From Solanum dulcamara (Eukaryota > Streptophyta > Magnoliopsida > Solanales > Solanaceae), in contig NC_077240.1 of NCBI RefSeq assembly GCF_947179165.1, positions 77,946,001-78,010,000 on the forward strand: a stretch of 64,000 nucleotides of DNA, given 5' to 3'. Made by a program: the position numbers and the translations under genes. The notes under the pieces were generated by a model. The model did no database searches. It was not told the DNA's origin and was given only the letters and a program-made list of their open reading frames with translations. Position 1 is the first letter of the stretch, and each line of letters begins with the position of its first letter. Below, piece after piece: positions 1 to 10,464 of this stretch.

Positions 1-769
1 TTTCTTTATTTGTTATTAGAGATTTCGTATTCAAATCCTGAATATAGAATCAATCGTTTTTGATAAAGATTGTTTTATTCTCAAAATAAAATTTTCTTAT
101 GAGAATTCAAATTAATCAGATCGTATTCACGTCCTGAATATAGAATCGATCGCCTTTGATAAAGAGTGTTTTATTCTCAAAGTAAAATTTTCCTATGAGA
201 ATTCAAAGTCAATATCAAACATCGAGTGAAAAATGTTAAAAAATATTTGTTGACAGAACGGGTGATGATTGGGCCCTATTGTTTGTCAAAGGGGAAATGC
301 TATCGTAAAATTTCACATTTTGTTTAGCAATAGAATTTATGTCTAATATAACATAAATTCCTTAAAAAGTGGTCATAACTAAACATAATTTGTGAAATAT
401 TATGATACAAAAATATAAATTTATTCTTACAAAAAGTTATTTGTAATAAAAAAGCAAAACTTAAAGATCAATATAAAATAGGGTCAAATGCGCAAATGAT
501 CCAAATGCCCCTAATGATATTGCGTGCTGATGAATCAAACTGAATCCAGATAGAGAAATACAGGCGTAAATTTAAGGTTAGGATGGTCTTAAGATAGGTA
601 AAAAAGACATATCATCAATCAAAGTTACTTTCAATAACTAAAAAATGAAGAATCACTAATGGCCAGTAACACACGATTTAAAACTCAATACATAATAGGT
701 CTACGTCTCTATCCTTCACTTTTTTATCTACAACAAAATTTAAATTCGTAATAATATACTTAATTTACA
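1..769. other. AT-rich intergenic spacer
   Basis: No open frame, RNA gene or promoter that I can defend is visible. The only structure is the imperfect tandem repeat at 25-206, listed separately. The rest is low-complexity AT-rich plant spacer running up to the target duplication of the copia element. Confidence 0.6.
25..206. repeat. two-copy imperfect tandem repeat (96-bp period)
   Basis: Units of about 86 bp start at 25 and at 121. Both begin TCGTATTCA and end TATGAGAATTCAAA, and they differ at roughly eight positions. The ten bases between them complete a 96-bp period. No coding content; function unknown. Confidence 0.8.
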
Positions 770-774
770 CATCA
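770..774. repeat. target-site duplication (left) of the copia element
   Basis: CATCA stands immediately before the left LTR, and the same CATCA follows the right LTR at 6221-6225. A 5-bp duplication is what copia integrases generate, so the two LTRs belong to a single insertion event. Confidence 0.9.
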
Positions 775-1174
775 TGATAAAATTGAAGAGGGAAGAGGCT
801 GAAAAAAGAAAACTTTCTGTGTATTTATTCATAGTATGTACATTTGCTTATATAGAGATACATAATAGTTGTAATAGAGACAAGAAGGCATGGATCTCAT
901 TTGTTTTATTTGTACAGAATTTTATTCTACTTGCCCATAATTATATGGGCATAACTATATTTAATTGTATGAGTTCAAATTCCAACTGTGGGAATTTATG
1001 TGGATGGGAGGCTGCCACCTGTGTGTAAAAATGAAAGGCTGAAGAGTTAAAACTCTTCAGCTTCCTTGTTCTTCTTTATTTTTCTTTCTGCTGCTTCTTC
1101 TTTCTTCATTTTCTTCTTCTTTCTTCATTTTCTTCTGCGCTGCTTCTTCTCTATTGCAGGGTTGTTTTCCAACA
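775..1174 (-). repeat. copia 3' LTR
   Basis: This 400-bp copy begins TGATAAAATTG and ends TTTTCCAACA on the + strand, so it has TG...CA ends. It is nearly identical to 5820-6220. The element is on the - strand, so this copy is its downstream (3') LTR. The open frame inside it at 774-1028 is repeated in the other LTR and is not a gene. Confidence 0.95.
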
Positions 1175-2892
1175 TCCCCCCTCAAGTTGGAGGGAAGAGT
1201 CATGACCCCCAACTTGTGTAGAATCGTCCGGTGAGGGACCCCAGAAAGGGGCTTAGTGAAGAGGTCGGCAAGTTGTTCTTTGGAGGGAACAAATGAGAGG
1301 GTAATCAAACCGGATTGAAACTGTTGGCGCACAAAGTGATAATCTAACTCAACCGGATTGCGAGCTATATGGATGGCGGCTTGACTATCTGAGTGGAGCG
1401 GAATTGGAAGTGAAATTGGAGCAGAAAGATCTTCAAGAAGGCGAACTAACCAAGTAAGCTCAGTAGTAACACGACGCATGGATCTATATTCTGCTTCTGC
1501 GGAGGACAAAGAGATTGAAGTTTGTTTCTTCGATTTCCAAGAGATCGGAGCTCCTCCGAGTGTAATGAAAAAACCACTAACCGATCTGCGAGAATCTTTA
1601 CAAGATCCCCAGTCTGCATCGCAAAATGCCAGTAAAGAAAAGGATGGATTGGAAGACAACAGTATGTCTTGACCTGGATCGGAGCTCAGGTAGCATAAAA
1701 CGTGTAAGGCAGCTGAGAAATATGACATAAAAGGTCGTTGCATGTATTGACTCAGAGCAAGTACATCAAAAGATAGATCTAGGCGAGTGTTGGTCAAATA
1801 GTTCAATTTGCCTATCAAGTGACGATAAAGGGTGGGATTATCCAAGCGAGGACTGTCATCAGCTCTAATCTTGAAGGAAGGATCCAGTGGAGAATTAACT
1901 GTAGGCAGATGAGAAACATTGAATTCATGAAGGAGGTCTATGGTAAATTTGCGTTGATTCACAATAAATCCATGATCTTCTCGCAAAATTTCCATGCCAA
2001 GAAAATGGTGAATTTCTCCCAGGTTCTTAACTCTGAACTCTGTATTGAGGAAGCATTTGATATTCTCAATTTCATGCAAATCATTTCCTATGAGGAGAAT
2101 ATCGTCGACATAGACTGCTAAGATGGAAATAAGTGTGCCATTGTGTTTAAAAAAGAGAGAGTAATCGTTTAAAGATGAGGAATATCCTTTGAAAGCTAAG
2201 GCTCCTGCAAGTCGAGCATACCATTGCCGGGAAGCTTGTTTTAAACCATATAAGGACTTCCTCAGAAGACAAACATAATTAGGGTTAGGAGGTGTCAGTC
2301 CTGCGGGAAACTTCATAAAGACCTCTTCTTGGAGGTCACCATGCAAGAAGGCATTATTGACATCAAATTGTGAAACAGACCAGTGTTTCTTAGCTGCGAT
2401 GGTAAGGAGGCAGCGGATAGTGGTCATTTTTACAACAGGGGAAAAGGTTTCTCCATAGTCTATACCTTCTCTTTGTATATCCCCCCTCACGACTAGTCTG
2501 GCCTTTAATCGTTCAATGCTACCATTGGAGAGATGTTTTATTTTGTATACCCATTTGCAAGGTAAAGCTCTCTTCCCTTTAGGCAATAAGACAACATCCC
2601 AGGTTTGATTGGTTTCCAAAGCCTGAATTTCTGAGTTCATGGCCTCTCTCCATGCTGGATGTTGGGAAGCCTGGCTATAGCAACTAGGCTCAGTAAGATT
2701 AGAAAGGGAGTGAAGTAGTTGTTGATTGTGGGGGGATAGGGAAGAGAAAGCATAGCTTTTAGGCTTAGGGGAGTGACCAAAACAAGTGTTCCATAGATTA
2801 GTGAATATCACACTATTGCAAATGTAATCTTTTAGATAGCCAGGTTCATGAGACATTCTGCTAGACCTCCTTGGTAAATTTGTTAGAGGCAC
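1057..2892 (-). pseudogene. copia pol segment: reverse transcriptase and RNase H
   Basis: This 611-codon open frame holds the copia RVT_2 reverse transcriptase, roughly residues 95-345. The polymerase motifs are [11 protein letters not shown] (catalytic D177) and [10 protein letters not shown] (D263, D264). RNase H follows, with FCDADWGSC and [11 protein letters not shown]. In life these parts would copy the element's RNA to DNA and remove the template. The upstream end is out of frame with the integrase frame, so it is no longer part of one polyprotein. The last ~40 codons run over the polypurine tract and into the 3' LTR. This stretch looks intact; the element's disabling lesions lie upstream of it. 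Confidence 0.9.
1175..1190 (-). other. polypurine tract of the copia element
   Basis: Read on the - strand this is AACTTGAGGGGGGA directly before the 3' LTR, the position and composition of a plus-strand primer. The pol frame reads through it (residues SNLRGD), as is common in plant copia elements. Confidence 0.85.
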
Positions 2893-4139
2893 AGGGGTAG
2901 AAGTATCTGATGAGGTAGGTTGAGCTGTAGTATCTGATGATGTAGGTTGAGGAAGTGTGAATTCAGATTGTGAACTGTAATCAAAAGTATTAGGTGGAGG
3001 TACTGAGGGTGCAGCTGGGTAAGAGGGTTATTAACAGGTGGTGCTGAGTGACTGTAGAAATCAGGATCATGATCTAAGGGAGAAAGGGAGGTGAAAAAGA
3101 TAGGTGTGTGTGAGCTATCAGATGAGTTGAAAGGAAAATGTGATTCATGAAATCTGACATCCCTGGATACAAACACCTTTTTTGTATCAAGAGACAACAG
3201 TTTATACCCTTTATGTTGTAGAGGGTATCCTAGTAAAACACAAGCAGTAGCCTTTTCATCAAACTTGTTTCTTCCTTGTCCCAGGGTGGAAGCATAGCAC
3301 AAACAACCAAAATTCCTTAAATGTTCATAGGCAGGTTTCTGTTTAAGCAATACCTCATAAGGTGTCTTTCCCTTTAGAACACTAGATGTCAGTCTATTAA
3401 TGATATGAGTAGCAGTTAAAACAGATTCTCCCCAGTAGGACATAGGTAATTTGGATTGAAACATCAATCCTCTGGCAATTTCTAAGAGGTGTCTATGCTT
3501 TCTCTCAACAGTTCCATTTTGTTGGGGTGTAGCAACACAAGACAATTGATGTAAGATCCCTTGAGAAGCAAGAAATGCTGATTCTTGTGTCCCTTTCCCC
3601 AATTCCAAGGCATTGTCAGATCTGATCATTTTAACCCTTACGTTGAATTGTCTTTCTACCATAGATAGAAAATTCTTTAGTACAGAAAAAGCATTATTTT
3701 TGGTACTTAGTAAGAATGTCCATGTCCCTCTACTGTAATCATCTACTATGGTGAGAAAGAACCTGAAGCCATTGTAAGTATTACACTTGTAGGGACCCCA
3801 AGTGTCTATATAAATTAGATCAAAGATGTGTGTGGACTTTATGCTACTAGCAGGAAAAGGTTGTCTAGTTTGTCTAGCTCTAGGACAGATGTCACAAACA
3901 AAATCAGAATTGGATTCATATGAAAGAAAACTTAAATATTTCATTGCTGAAAATGGAAGGTGTCCCAACCTGGCATGCCAAAGTTTTACATTAGGAGTAG
4001 CATTAGCATGTACTGAATGAAAAACTGAAAATGGTTGTGAGATGGGATATGAAGATACATAATTTGAATTGAAAATACTTCTAGACTTGTCACTATTAGA
4101 ATCCAATAAATAGAGTCCCTCTCTAACTTCACCAAAAAC
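2883..4139 (-). pseudogene. copia pol segment: integrase
   Basis: The GAG-pre-integrase zinc finger is visible as LWHARLGH with CDIC downstream (an HHCC arrangement, about residues 44-74 of the 407-codon frame). The integrase core follows, with YIDTWGP, IRSDNALEL and GTVERKHRHLLEIARG supplying the D, D and E of the catalytic triad. The second motif departs from the usual RSDNG(T/G)EF but keeps the aspartate. The frame is the same as the protease segment upstream, separated from it only by a stop at 4140-4142. The C-terminal ~45 residues of the open frame are histidine/leucine-rich and do not look like integrase, which indicates a frameshift near 3.0 kb. Confidence 0.88.
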
Positions 4140-5064
4140 TTAAGGACTCTTCATTGAAAGGTCCTGCAAGAAACATCCAGTAGCAGTGAATAGGACATCA
4201 TACTGAAACTGAACACAAAACTTGTGAATTGAAAGTAAATTATACTTAAAATCTGGCACAAGTAGTACATCAGTGATGACCTGTCCTGAAAAAATGGAGA
4301 TACTGCCTGTATGAGTTACTCTTACCTTGAAGGAATTAGGTAAGTTAATGTTCAAAGGCATAGGGAGAGGATTTAAAAATAAGAAGGAATTGGGATCAAA
4401 GCATATGTGTTCTGAGGCTTCTGAATCAATTATCCAAGTATCTTGTTTAAGATTAGTGGGTACAGAGTTTGAGTATTTAAGAATGGTACCAGCTACTGCA
4501 TTTGCATTAATTCCTGTCTTTCCTGCTTGTGTTGATTTGCTTTGCTTGTACATTTGCATCATTTCTGCAAGTTGTTGCTTGCTGAACTGTTCCTCAAAAT
4601 TTCCATCATTAATTCCAAAATTTGTCTTCCCAATGTCTTCATCTGCTTGTTGAGTCAAACTTGTGTTTGCCTTGATCTGGGGCTGATAGTTCCTGGAGTT
4701 GGTAAACTCAAAATCTGCAGGGAATCCATGCAGTCTGTAGCAATCATCTTGCACATGCCTTGTTTTCCCACAATAAGTGCATGATAGATTTGGATCATAT
4801 CTTTTCTTCCCACAATCAGAGATGTGCCTTGTCATATCTCTGATTCTGGCTTGGATTTGGATACTTCTGATATGTGTTTGTTCCTCTTACTGCTTGGTGT
4901 TTGAATCTCTGTGCATTTCTTCCCTGTCCACTAGCCATGAATGCTGCAAACTCAGCAATTAGTTTGTTGTTTTGCTGTCTTGCTTGACCTACTGCCATAA
5001 ATGATCCAGAATCAGAGATACAATTTGTGTTTGCATACACTTCCCTTTGATTCTCATCCTGCAA
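4140..5064 (-). pseudogene. copia gag 3' end, zinc knuckle and protease, frameshifted
   Basis: Two overlapping frames (4816-5064 and 4140-4835) carry the end of gag and the start of pol. The second contains a CCHC zinc knuckle, CTYCGKTRHVQDDC, and an aspartic-protease region beginning WIIDSEAS. The usual catalytic motif is DSGA; here the glycine is replaced by glutamate, which should abolish activity. The segment ends at an in-frame TAA (4140-4142) just before integrase. At least two frameshifts separate it from the gag frame upstream. Confidence 0.85.
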
Positions 5065-5084
5065 AAGTAAGGAATATGCAACAT

Positions 5085-5738
5085 CTATTCCAGGTAAGGG
5101 GGATTCATCATAAGTATGTTCCCCCTTGCCTGAGCATATACATCATTTAATCCCATTAGGAATTGAATCAACCTTTGATCTTCTAGTGATTTTGTTAATT
5201 TGGCTTTCCCATTACAAATGCATTCACATGAGCAACACACAATTACATTTATCCCATCTAACTCATCCCATAATCTTTTAAGCTTGGTAAAGTAAGCTGC
5301 AATGTCACTATTCTCTCGTATCATACCTGTTAATTCCTTTTGCAGGTGGTAGAGTTTGGCACCATTTGATTTGCTAAATCTCTGTTCCAGGCTGTCCCAA
5401 AGTTCTTTTGCAGTCTTGGAATTCATCACACTATCTGCAATATCCTTAGATAGAGCATTTGATATCCAACATATGATCATATCATTGACACAACTCCATT
5501 GTTCAAAATCTGCAGATTCCAGTTCTGGAGCCTTGCAGGTTTCATTGATAAAGCCAAGTTTCCTTTTGGCTGATAGAGATAAGAGGATGGATCTCCTCCA
5601 ACCTAGATATCCTCTTCCATCAAAAACATTGTTGACCAGAATCATACCAGGTGAGTCTGAGTTGTTTAAGTAATATGGATGGCTGCTTTCATATGTGGTT
5701 CCTTTCTCACCTAACTTGACTTGAGTTGTTTCAGGCAT
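5085..5738 (-). pseudogene. copia gag, N-terminal capsid part
   Basis: This 217-codon frame starts just inside the element, after the primer-binding site. It carries the UBN2/retrotransposon gag signature, with YLGWRRSILLSLSAKRKLGF and a later WDSLEQRFSKSN...LKRLWDELD segment. In copia elements this protein forms the virus-like particle. The frame closes before the zinc knuckle, which is found in other frames at 4140-5064, so a full Gag cannot be made. The ATG at 5736-5738 is the first after the primer-binding site. Confidence 0.85.
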
Positions 5739-5807
5739 TCTATTTAACTAGAGATTTTGAAGATGATATTGATGTCTTTTACACAGATCTGGATTGAGCT
5801 TAGAAGT

Positions 5808-5819
5808 GCTCTGATACCA
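5808..5819 (-). other. primer-binding site (initiator Met-tRNA type)
   Basis: Read on the - strand, TGGTATCAGAGC directly follows the 5' LTR. This is the standard plant copia primer-binding site, complementary to the 3' end of initiator methionine tRNA. Confidence 0.92.
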
Positions 5820-6220
5820 TGATAAAATTGAAGAGGGAAGAGGCTGAAAAAAGAAAACTTTCTGTGTATTTATTCATAGTATGTACATTTGCTTATATAG
5901 AGATACATAATAGTTGTAATAGAGACAAGAAGGCATGGATCTCATTTGTCTTATTTGTACAAAATTTTATTCTACTTGTCCATAATTATATGGGCATAAC
6001 TATATTTAATTGTATGAGTTCAAATTCCAACTGTGGAAATTTATGTGGATGGGAGGCTGCCACCTGTGTGTAAAAATGAAAGGCTGAAGAGTTAAAACTC
6101 TTCAGCTTCCTTGTTCTTCTTTATTTTTCTTTCTGCTGCTTCTTCTTTCTTTATTTTCTTCTTTTTTTATTCATTTTCTTCTGCGCTGCTTCTTCTCTAT
6201 TGCAGGGTTGTTTTCCAACA
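5820..6220 (-). repeat. copia 5' LTR
   Basis: This 401-bp copy begins TGATAAAATTG and ends TTTTCCAACA on the + strand. It carries the element's promoter (read on the - strand). Differences from the 3' LTR are scattered transitions plus a small change in the CTT-rich tract near 6150. Confidence 0.95.
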
Positions 6221-6225
6221 CATCA
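6221..6225. repeat. target-site duplication (right) of the copia element
   Basis: CATCA, identical to 770-774. Confidence 0.9.
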
Positions 6226-7114
6226 CACGTATTTCACTCTTATCACTAGATCAAATTATGAAAGGCATTAGTTAAACAGCGACACCTTTATATATATATA
6301 TATATATATAGAAGTGTTGTATTATGTGCTTAAGCAATTACCATAATTTACTCCATGGTGAACATCAATATTTCCATTTTTTAACTAGTCAAACATCCTA
6401 CAAGATAGCAAGTGAAAAGGGTATCAATAAAATGCTTGTTAATCATCGAAGTGGATATATTGAAAATCAGCAGATGTTATGTTTATATTTAAGTGGAGGC
6501 AAAAATATTTGGGGATCATTTAGTAGTTGGTTAGATATACGCGGATATCAGTAATATATGAATTAGTTATGAAAAAATTTATGCATTATTTATTAGTTAC
6601 GTAGAATTTAGTTATTTATATATTAGTTATGAGACGGTCAAAATAGGTTAAGTTAATAAATAAATAAGTCAAAAGTTACTTGGGTTGGAATAGACTAAAA
6701 GGCAGAGCAAACCCCAACCCGCCTATTGTTACGAAGTTTAAATTGCTTTATTTGTTCTTTTATAAAAAAAAATTTAGTATCTAACAAAATTATTATTTTG
6801 ACTGTCTATAACATATCAAATAAATAAAATAAAGTTTTAAAAATATTTTGATAACATTTCTCATGATTGATTTGTGCAAATATTAGCCCAAATTTTGATG
6901 GACTGAACTAATAAATGAGTTCAAATTTGGGCGGATTACGATTTCATGGGCTAATTTTGTCACTTTTACAATACCATGCATGATTAATAAATGAATAACT
7001 TAGTTTTTGACCAGCTACCGAACAATCCTTAGGTGATTTCTTCTAATATGTCCAAGTCTTAGTGAATTGAGTTACCCGATATATATATTGATGAGAGGTA
7101 GCAAAACACTCATA
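6226..7114. other. AT-rich intergenic spacer with a TA microsatellite
   Basis: A (TA)n tract of about 11 units sits at 6289-6310. The rest is spacer. A 76-codon open frame at 6324-6554 has no recognisable domain and I do not call it a gene. Confidence 0.5.
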
Positions 7115-7267
7115 AAATTAATCGATATGCACACAAATTAATCAGAACACCATGATTATTAAAAAACACGAAATTAATCGACATGCACCCAAATTGATCC
7201 TTAACACTATAATTATTAAAAAATATGAAATTAGTCGATGTACTCACAAATTGGTCCGGCCACCATT
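7115..7267. repeat. tandem repeat, 56-57-bp unit, about 2.7 copies
   Basis: Units begin AAATTAATCGATATGCAC at 7115, AAATTAATCGACATGCAC at 7171 and AAATTAGTCGATGTACTC at 7228. The third is truncated near 7267. No coding content. Confidence 0.8.
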
Positions 7268-7679
7268 ATAAACAAAAACCAAATTTATAGATAGAAAAAA
7301 TTAATTCAAGCATCAAAATATAGCCAAAACTACAAACACTACATTCTCTCACCATCCTCATAGACACTTTTAATTGAACAAAAACAAAAAGAAGAAAGGC
7401 AGATCTGGATATAGTTGGTTGCACCATCAATAACATGACACACAACATTTAGTTAGTCAATAAGAAAAAAAACCTATACATAATTTTAGGCACATCATGA
7501 GTGGAGGTAACTAGACATACAAGATGTGACACGGTTTCAGTTAACTGAAGAAATAACCCTTGATAAGAATATTTGAAGGTCGAGAATTAAGATAGAAGGT
7601 TAGTTAGGTAATTGAGTGTTGTCATGTTGATTGTGGGACAGACAGGGGACTAGTCTCTTCTTCACTTTACCTTACTAGT
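7268..7679. other. intergenic spacer
   Basis: No supportable gene. The 60-codon frame on the - strand (7266-7448) has no recognisable features. Confidence 0.4.
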
Positions 7680-7900
7680 AGTATTATTTAGCTTTCTTCG
7701 CCGTTTGTTACTATCTGTTGTTTCATTTGTTTTGTATCCTCTTATATCTTTGCACTCTACTATGATTTCTTCTTCTTTTTTTTTTAAGTCTAGGGTCTAT
7801 CGGAAATAAACTCCCTATATTGCAGAAGTAGAGGTAAAGTTTGTGTACATCTTACCCTCTCTAAACCACACTTATGAAATTACCCTGGTATGTAGTTATT
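7680..7900 (+). mobile_element. 3'-end fragment of an RTE-type LINE
   Basis: A pyrimidine-rich 3' UTR stretch is followed by the conserved Solanaceae tail block: AGGGTCTATCGGAAATAAACTC, then GTGTACATCTTACCCTCTC, then the eroded cognate of the 'ccccact...tgttgttg' end. The same block ends the well-supported LINE at 15496-17502. No coding part is left. Confidence 0.6.
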
Positions 7901-7907
7901 ATTGTAG

Positions 7908-7975
7908 TGGTTGATTCCACTGCTCGAACATTTAGGTCACATGAAAACAATTTTCATACTGCTCCAACACTCCCC
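7908..7975 (-). mobile_element. SINE head fragment (Au-like)
   Basis: Read on the - strand this gives GGGGAGTGTTGGAGCAGTATG followed by GTGACCTAAATGTTCGAGCAGTGG. These match in order the tRNA-like A-box and B-box region of the widespread Solanaceae Au-type SINE. It abuts the LINE tail fragment, so one was inserted next to or into the other. Confidence 0.5.
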
Positions 7976-8474
7976 ACCTCTACATTAAATAACTAGAGAA
8001 AACAGAAGTCGCAAATTTTCAGCTAGCAGTTGACTTGTTCAGACATATAAGCTAGCTGGTAGTAGTGAACAACACATAACAAGCAATTGTAAGCCCAATG
8101 TTGGGAGCGCCACCCCAAATGGCCCTGCAGTGCGCAATTCGAATTTAGTCGGGGCTTCACGAGCTTCAGACATCATGTGAGAAACCAAAAAAAGAATTTA
8201 TGGATACGTAAATTAAGTAATAGAAAACTTATAATTGAGAAACAGGTCATGAACTCATCATTGTTGACACATAAACATACTCTTATTCCCCAACTTCCCA
8301 CCAGTTTTTTAATTATAGAGCTAACAATCATTGGTGAGAGGATGGATACTATGTCTGCAACATTATGTCAAGCTACAATTCTTACTACTTTGTTTTTCAT
8401 AAATATGATTTCAACAAGATTGACGTATAGCTATTGCAGAGCAAGTGAAAAACACACATAAAATCTCATGTTTT
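7976..8474. other. intergenic spacer
   Basis: Nothing recognisable. A 94-codon frame at 8177-8461 has no domain, signal or composition suggesting a real protein. Confidence 0.4.
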
Positions 8475-8960
8475 TTTGAGTTTCATATCTAAACTATTAG
8501 GTGTTTGCATTTCCTACTTGAACTATCATCAACTATTGATAAAAACACACCTTGAAGTTGACTAGACCAAATGTATGAATACAATCATCAAATGCGTGCG
8601 ACAACTTAATTTGCCCATAAAATTTCGTCCACATGGCAATTGACTCATTTTGAAGTGTGTTTTGATAAATAGTTGGTGATAGTTCAGCTATGAAACGCTA
8701 ATACTTGATAGTTTAAGTAGAAAACTCGCAAAAAAATAATACCTCAGGTGTAATTTTTTTTATTTTAAAAAATATTTAATTATTCACGTGGAGTGCCACT
8801 TGGCATCATTTTTTTAAAAAAAGTGCAGTACACGCACCATCAGATACTAGTTAAGGTATGTTTTAATAAATAGTTGGTGATAGTTCGATTTGGAAAAGTG
8901 AAGACCTGGTAGTTCAGGACACTCCCAAAAATGTGATACTTTAGGTGTGTTTTTGAATCT
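8475..8960. repeat. fold-back (inverted) repeat with an extra direct copy
   Basis: The stretch 8475-8560 (GAGTTTCATATCTAAACTATT...CTTGAACTATCATCAACTATTGATAAAAACACACC) recurs inverted at about 8647-8735. A further copy in that second orientation lies at 8852-8960 (AATAGTTGGTGATAGTTCG). This is the layout of a non-autonomous fold-back element. I could not find clean target duplications. Confidence 0.55.
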
Positions 8961-9850
8961 TATTCCTTTCTTTTATAACATTGGTGTTCGTGCCAACTTG
9001 CTCACACCTCAACCTACTAAACAGGTATCTGCTACCTCCTACCAATACAACTACCAAGTAACTTTATGCATAACAAATCAACTAGCATTTATACCACCTC
9101 CAAAGGTCTTACATTTCCAAAGTACTCTTTCTACTCTTAATGATATCAGCCACGATTAAAGAACTTCAGTAATTTTGTCCAAGGCAGATAGATCACAAGT
9201 GCAGTTGTAAAAGCTAATAAAGCCTTTGACACAAAGATGAAACAAAGCAAGTTAGGCTTCTTAGTAAACTAGACGATTGTGTATGTTGAAATGTGCAACC
9301 GCCTTATTTAAAAGCTTAGATTGTTAAAAAGAGTATGTTTTTATTTATTTCATTATCATTATGTATTTAATACGTCCCTCTCATGTGCGAACTTAATTTT
9401 TATTTATGGGTCAAATACATAAAATTCTATTTGATAGTGGATAAAGATGCCATGATTAGACTTAAATCAAAACTACGTAAAATAAGACTTCTACTTGTTT
9501 TGATACCACGTAGAATTATGTGACCACCTCATTTAGAAGCCAATTCATGAATATATTAAATAAAACTTAAATTGACAATTCATGAAACAAAATTACTATT
9601 AAAAAAAATTGGCCTTGTTATTTCTTTGCCAAACAACATGCTTTACTAACATATTCCAATTCATATTGCTTGATTTTGTTGCCCCTTGAATGATATCCTA
9701 TTCCACTTGGGGCAACTTTTCTATATTCCATTTTTAACTATCTCCTCTTTCTAAGTTTTTCTTTTTCTTCATGATTTCAAGAAAGTTATCTCCACTCTTT
9801 ATGCTTTTGTATCTTTTTAGATTGGTTTCTTTTTCCTCCATCCTTTTTAT
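8961..9850. other. intergenic spacer
   Basis: No supportable gene or repeat. A 70-codon frame at 8947-9159 is unremarkable. Confidence 0.4.
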
Positions 9851-10095
9851 TACTTTCTCTGTTTTAAATTAGTTGTTATTTTAGTTTTTCAAGAATCAAA
9901 CTATATAAATATTAATTAATATTTTAAAACGTATTTTTTGTCATGTTAATATGAAAGATTCACATCTTAAAATAATATTTTTTGGATATCAAAATGTCAA
10001 ATTAATCTAATTCATTTTAACTTTAAAGATTGATTAAATTGGCTTTCGAAAAAATAAAACATAACAAATATTTTGGAATGTATAGAGTAAGAGAC
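9851..10095. mobile_element. degenerate Stowaway-type MITE
   Basis: The order CTTTCTCTGTTTTAAATTAGTTGTTA ... ATATTAATTAATATT ... ATTTAACTTTAAAGATTGATTAAATTGGCTTTCG ... ends near GAGTAAGAGACG. It follows that of the intact Stowaway copy at 47603-47854, but the terminal repeats are eroded. It lies about 200 bp upstream of the UEV1 leader and may contribute to that promoter region. Confidence 0.45.
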
Positions 10096-10284
10096 GATCA
10101 GTTTGATGCGCTAAAACTTTTGCCATGAATGGAGTCTAGTGAAAAGTCGAACAACAAAGAGTTATTATACACAACCTTAACCCTATATTTTTGCAACAAA
10201 CTATTTTCACAATTTAAACCATGAATACAACTTTATCAGTTACGCTAACACTCCTCGGAAATTGTGAGATCTTTTGGGCAATTG

Positions 10285-10464
10285 CATTTTCCTAACCACT
10301 ACCAATCATATATCTATTTTATCCCCTTCTATTCCCTTCTGCCTCTCTTGTACCCTTCGTTATATTCTCTTCAGTCTTTCAAAAGTATTTTCTTTTTCTT
10401 CTTCTTCTCGATCAAATCGATATTTGTATAAAGCCCAAAGAATCATCAGAAGCATCAATCAGCC
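10285..10464 (+). promoter_or_regulatory. putative 5' leader and core promoter region of UEV1
   Basis: A long pyrimidine-rich stretch (CT-rich, 10315-10410) directly precedes the UEV1 start codon, typical of plant 5' leaders with Y-patch promoters. No strong TATA box is obvious. The transcription start cannot be fixed from sequence alone. Confidence 0.4.

Larger units (their letters stand above)
775..6220 (-). mobile_element. Ty1/copia LTR retrotransposon, full-length but mutated
   Basis: The 5446-bp element is read on the - strand. Its 5' LTR is 5820-6220, followed by a primer-binding site at 5808-5819, gag, zinc knuckle, protease, integrase, reverse transcriptase/RNase H, a polypurine tract near 1175-1190 and the 3' LTR at 775-1174. 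The order PR-INT-RT-RH defines the copia superfamily. The LTRs differ by about seven substitutions and one single-base indel, so the insertion is fairly recent. Even so, the polyprotein is broken by frameshifts between 5085 and 4816, a stop at 4140-4142, another frameshift near 2.9-3.0 kb, and a damaged protease motif. The copy is therefore not autonomous as it stands. Confidence 0.95.

Noticed and set aside
774..1028. 84-codon open frame, nearly identical at 5819-6073
   Set aside because: It lies entirely in the copia LTRs and is antisense to the element; duplicated because the LTRs are.
1478..5673. Several + strand frames inside the copia element
   Set aside because: They are shadows of gag/pol read on the wrong strand, with no independent coding features.
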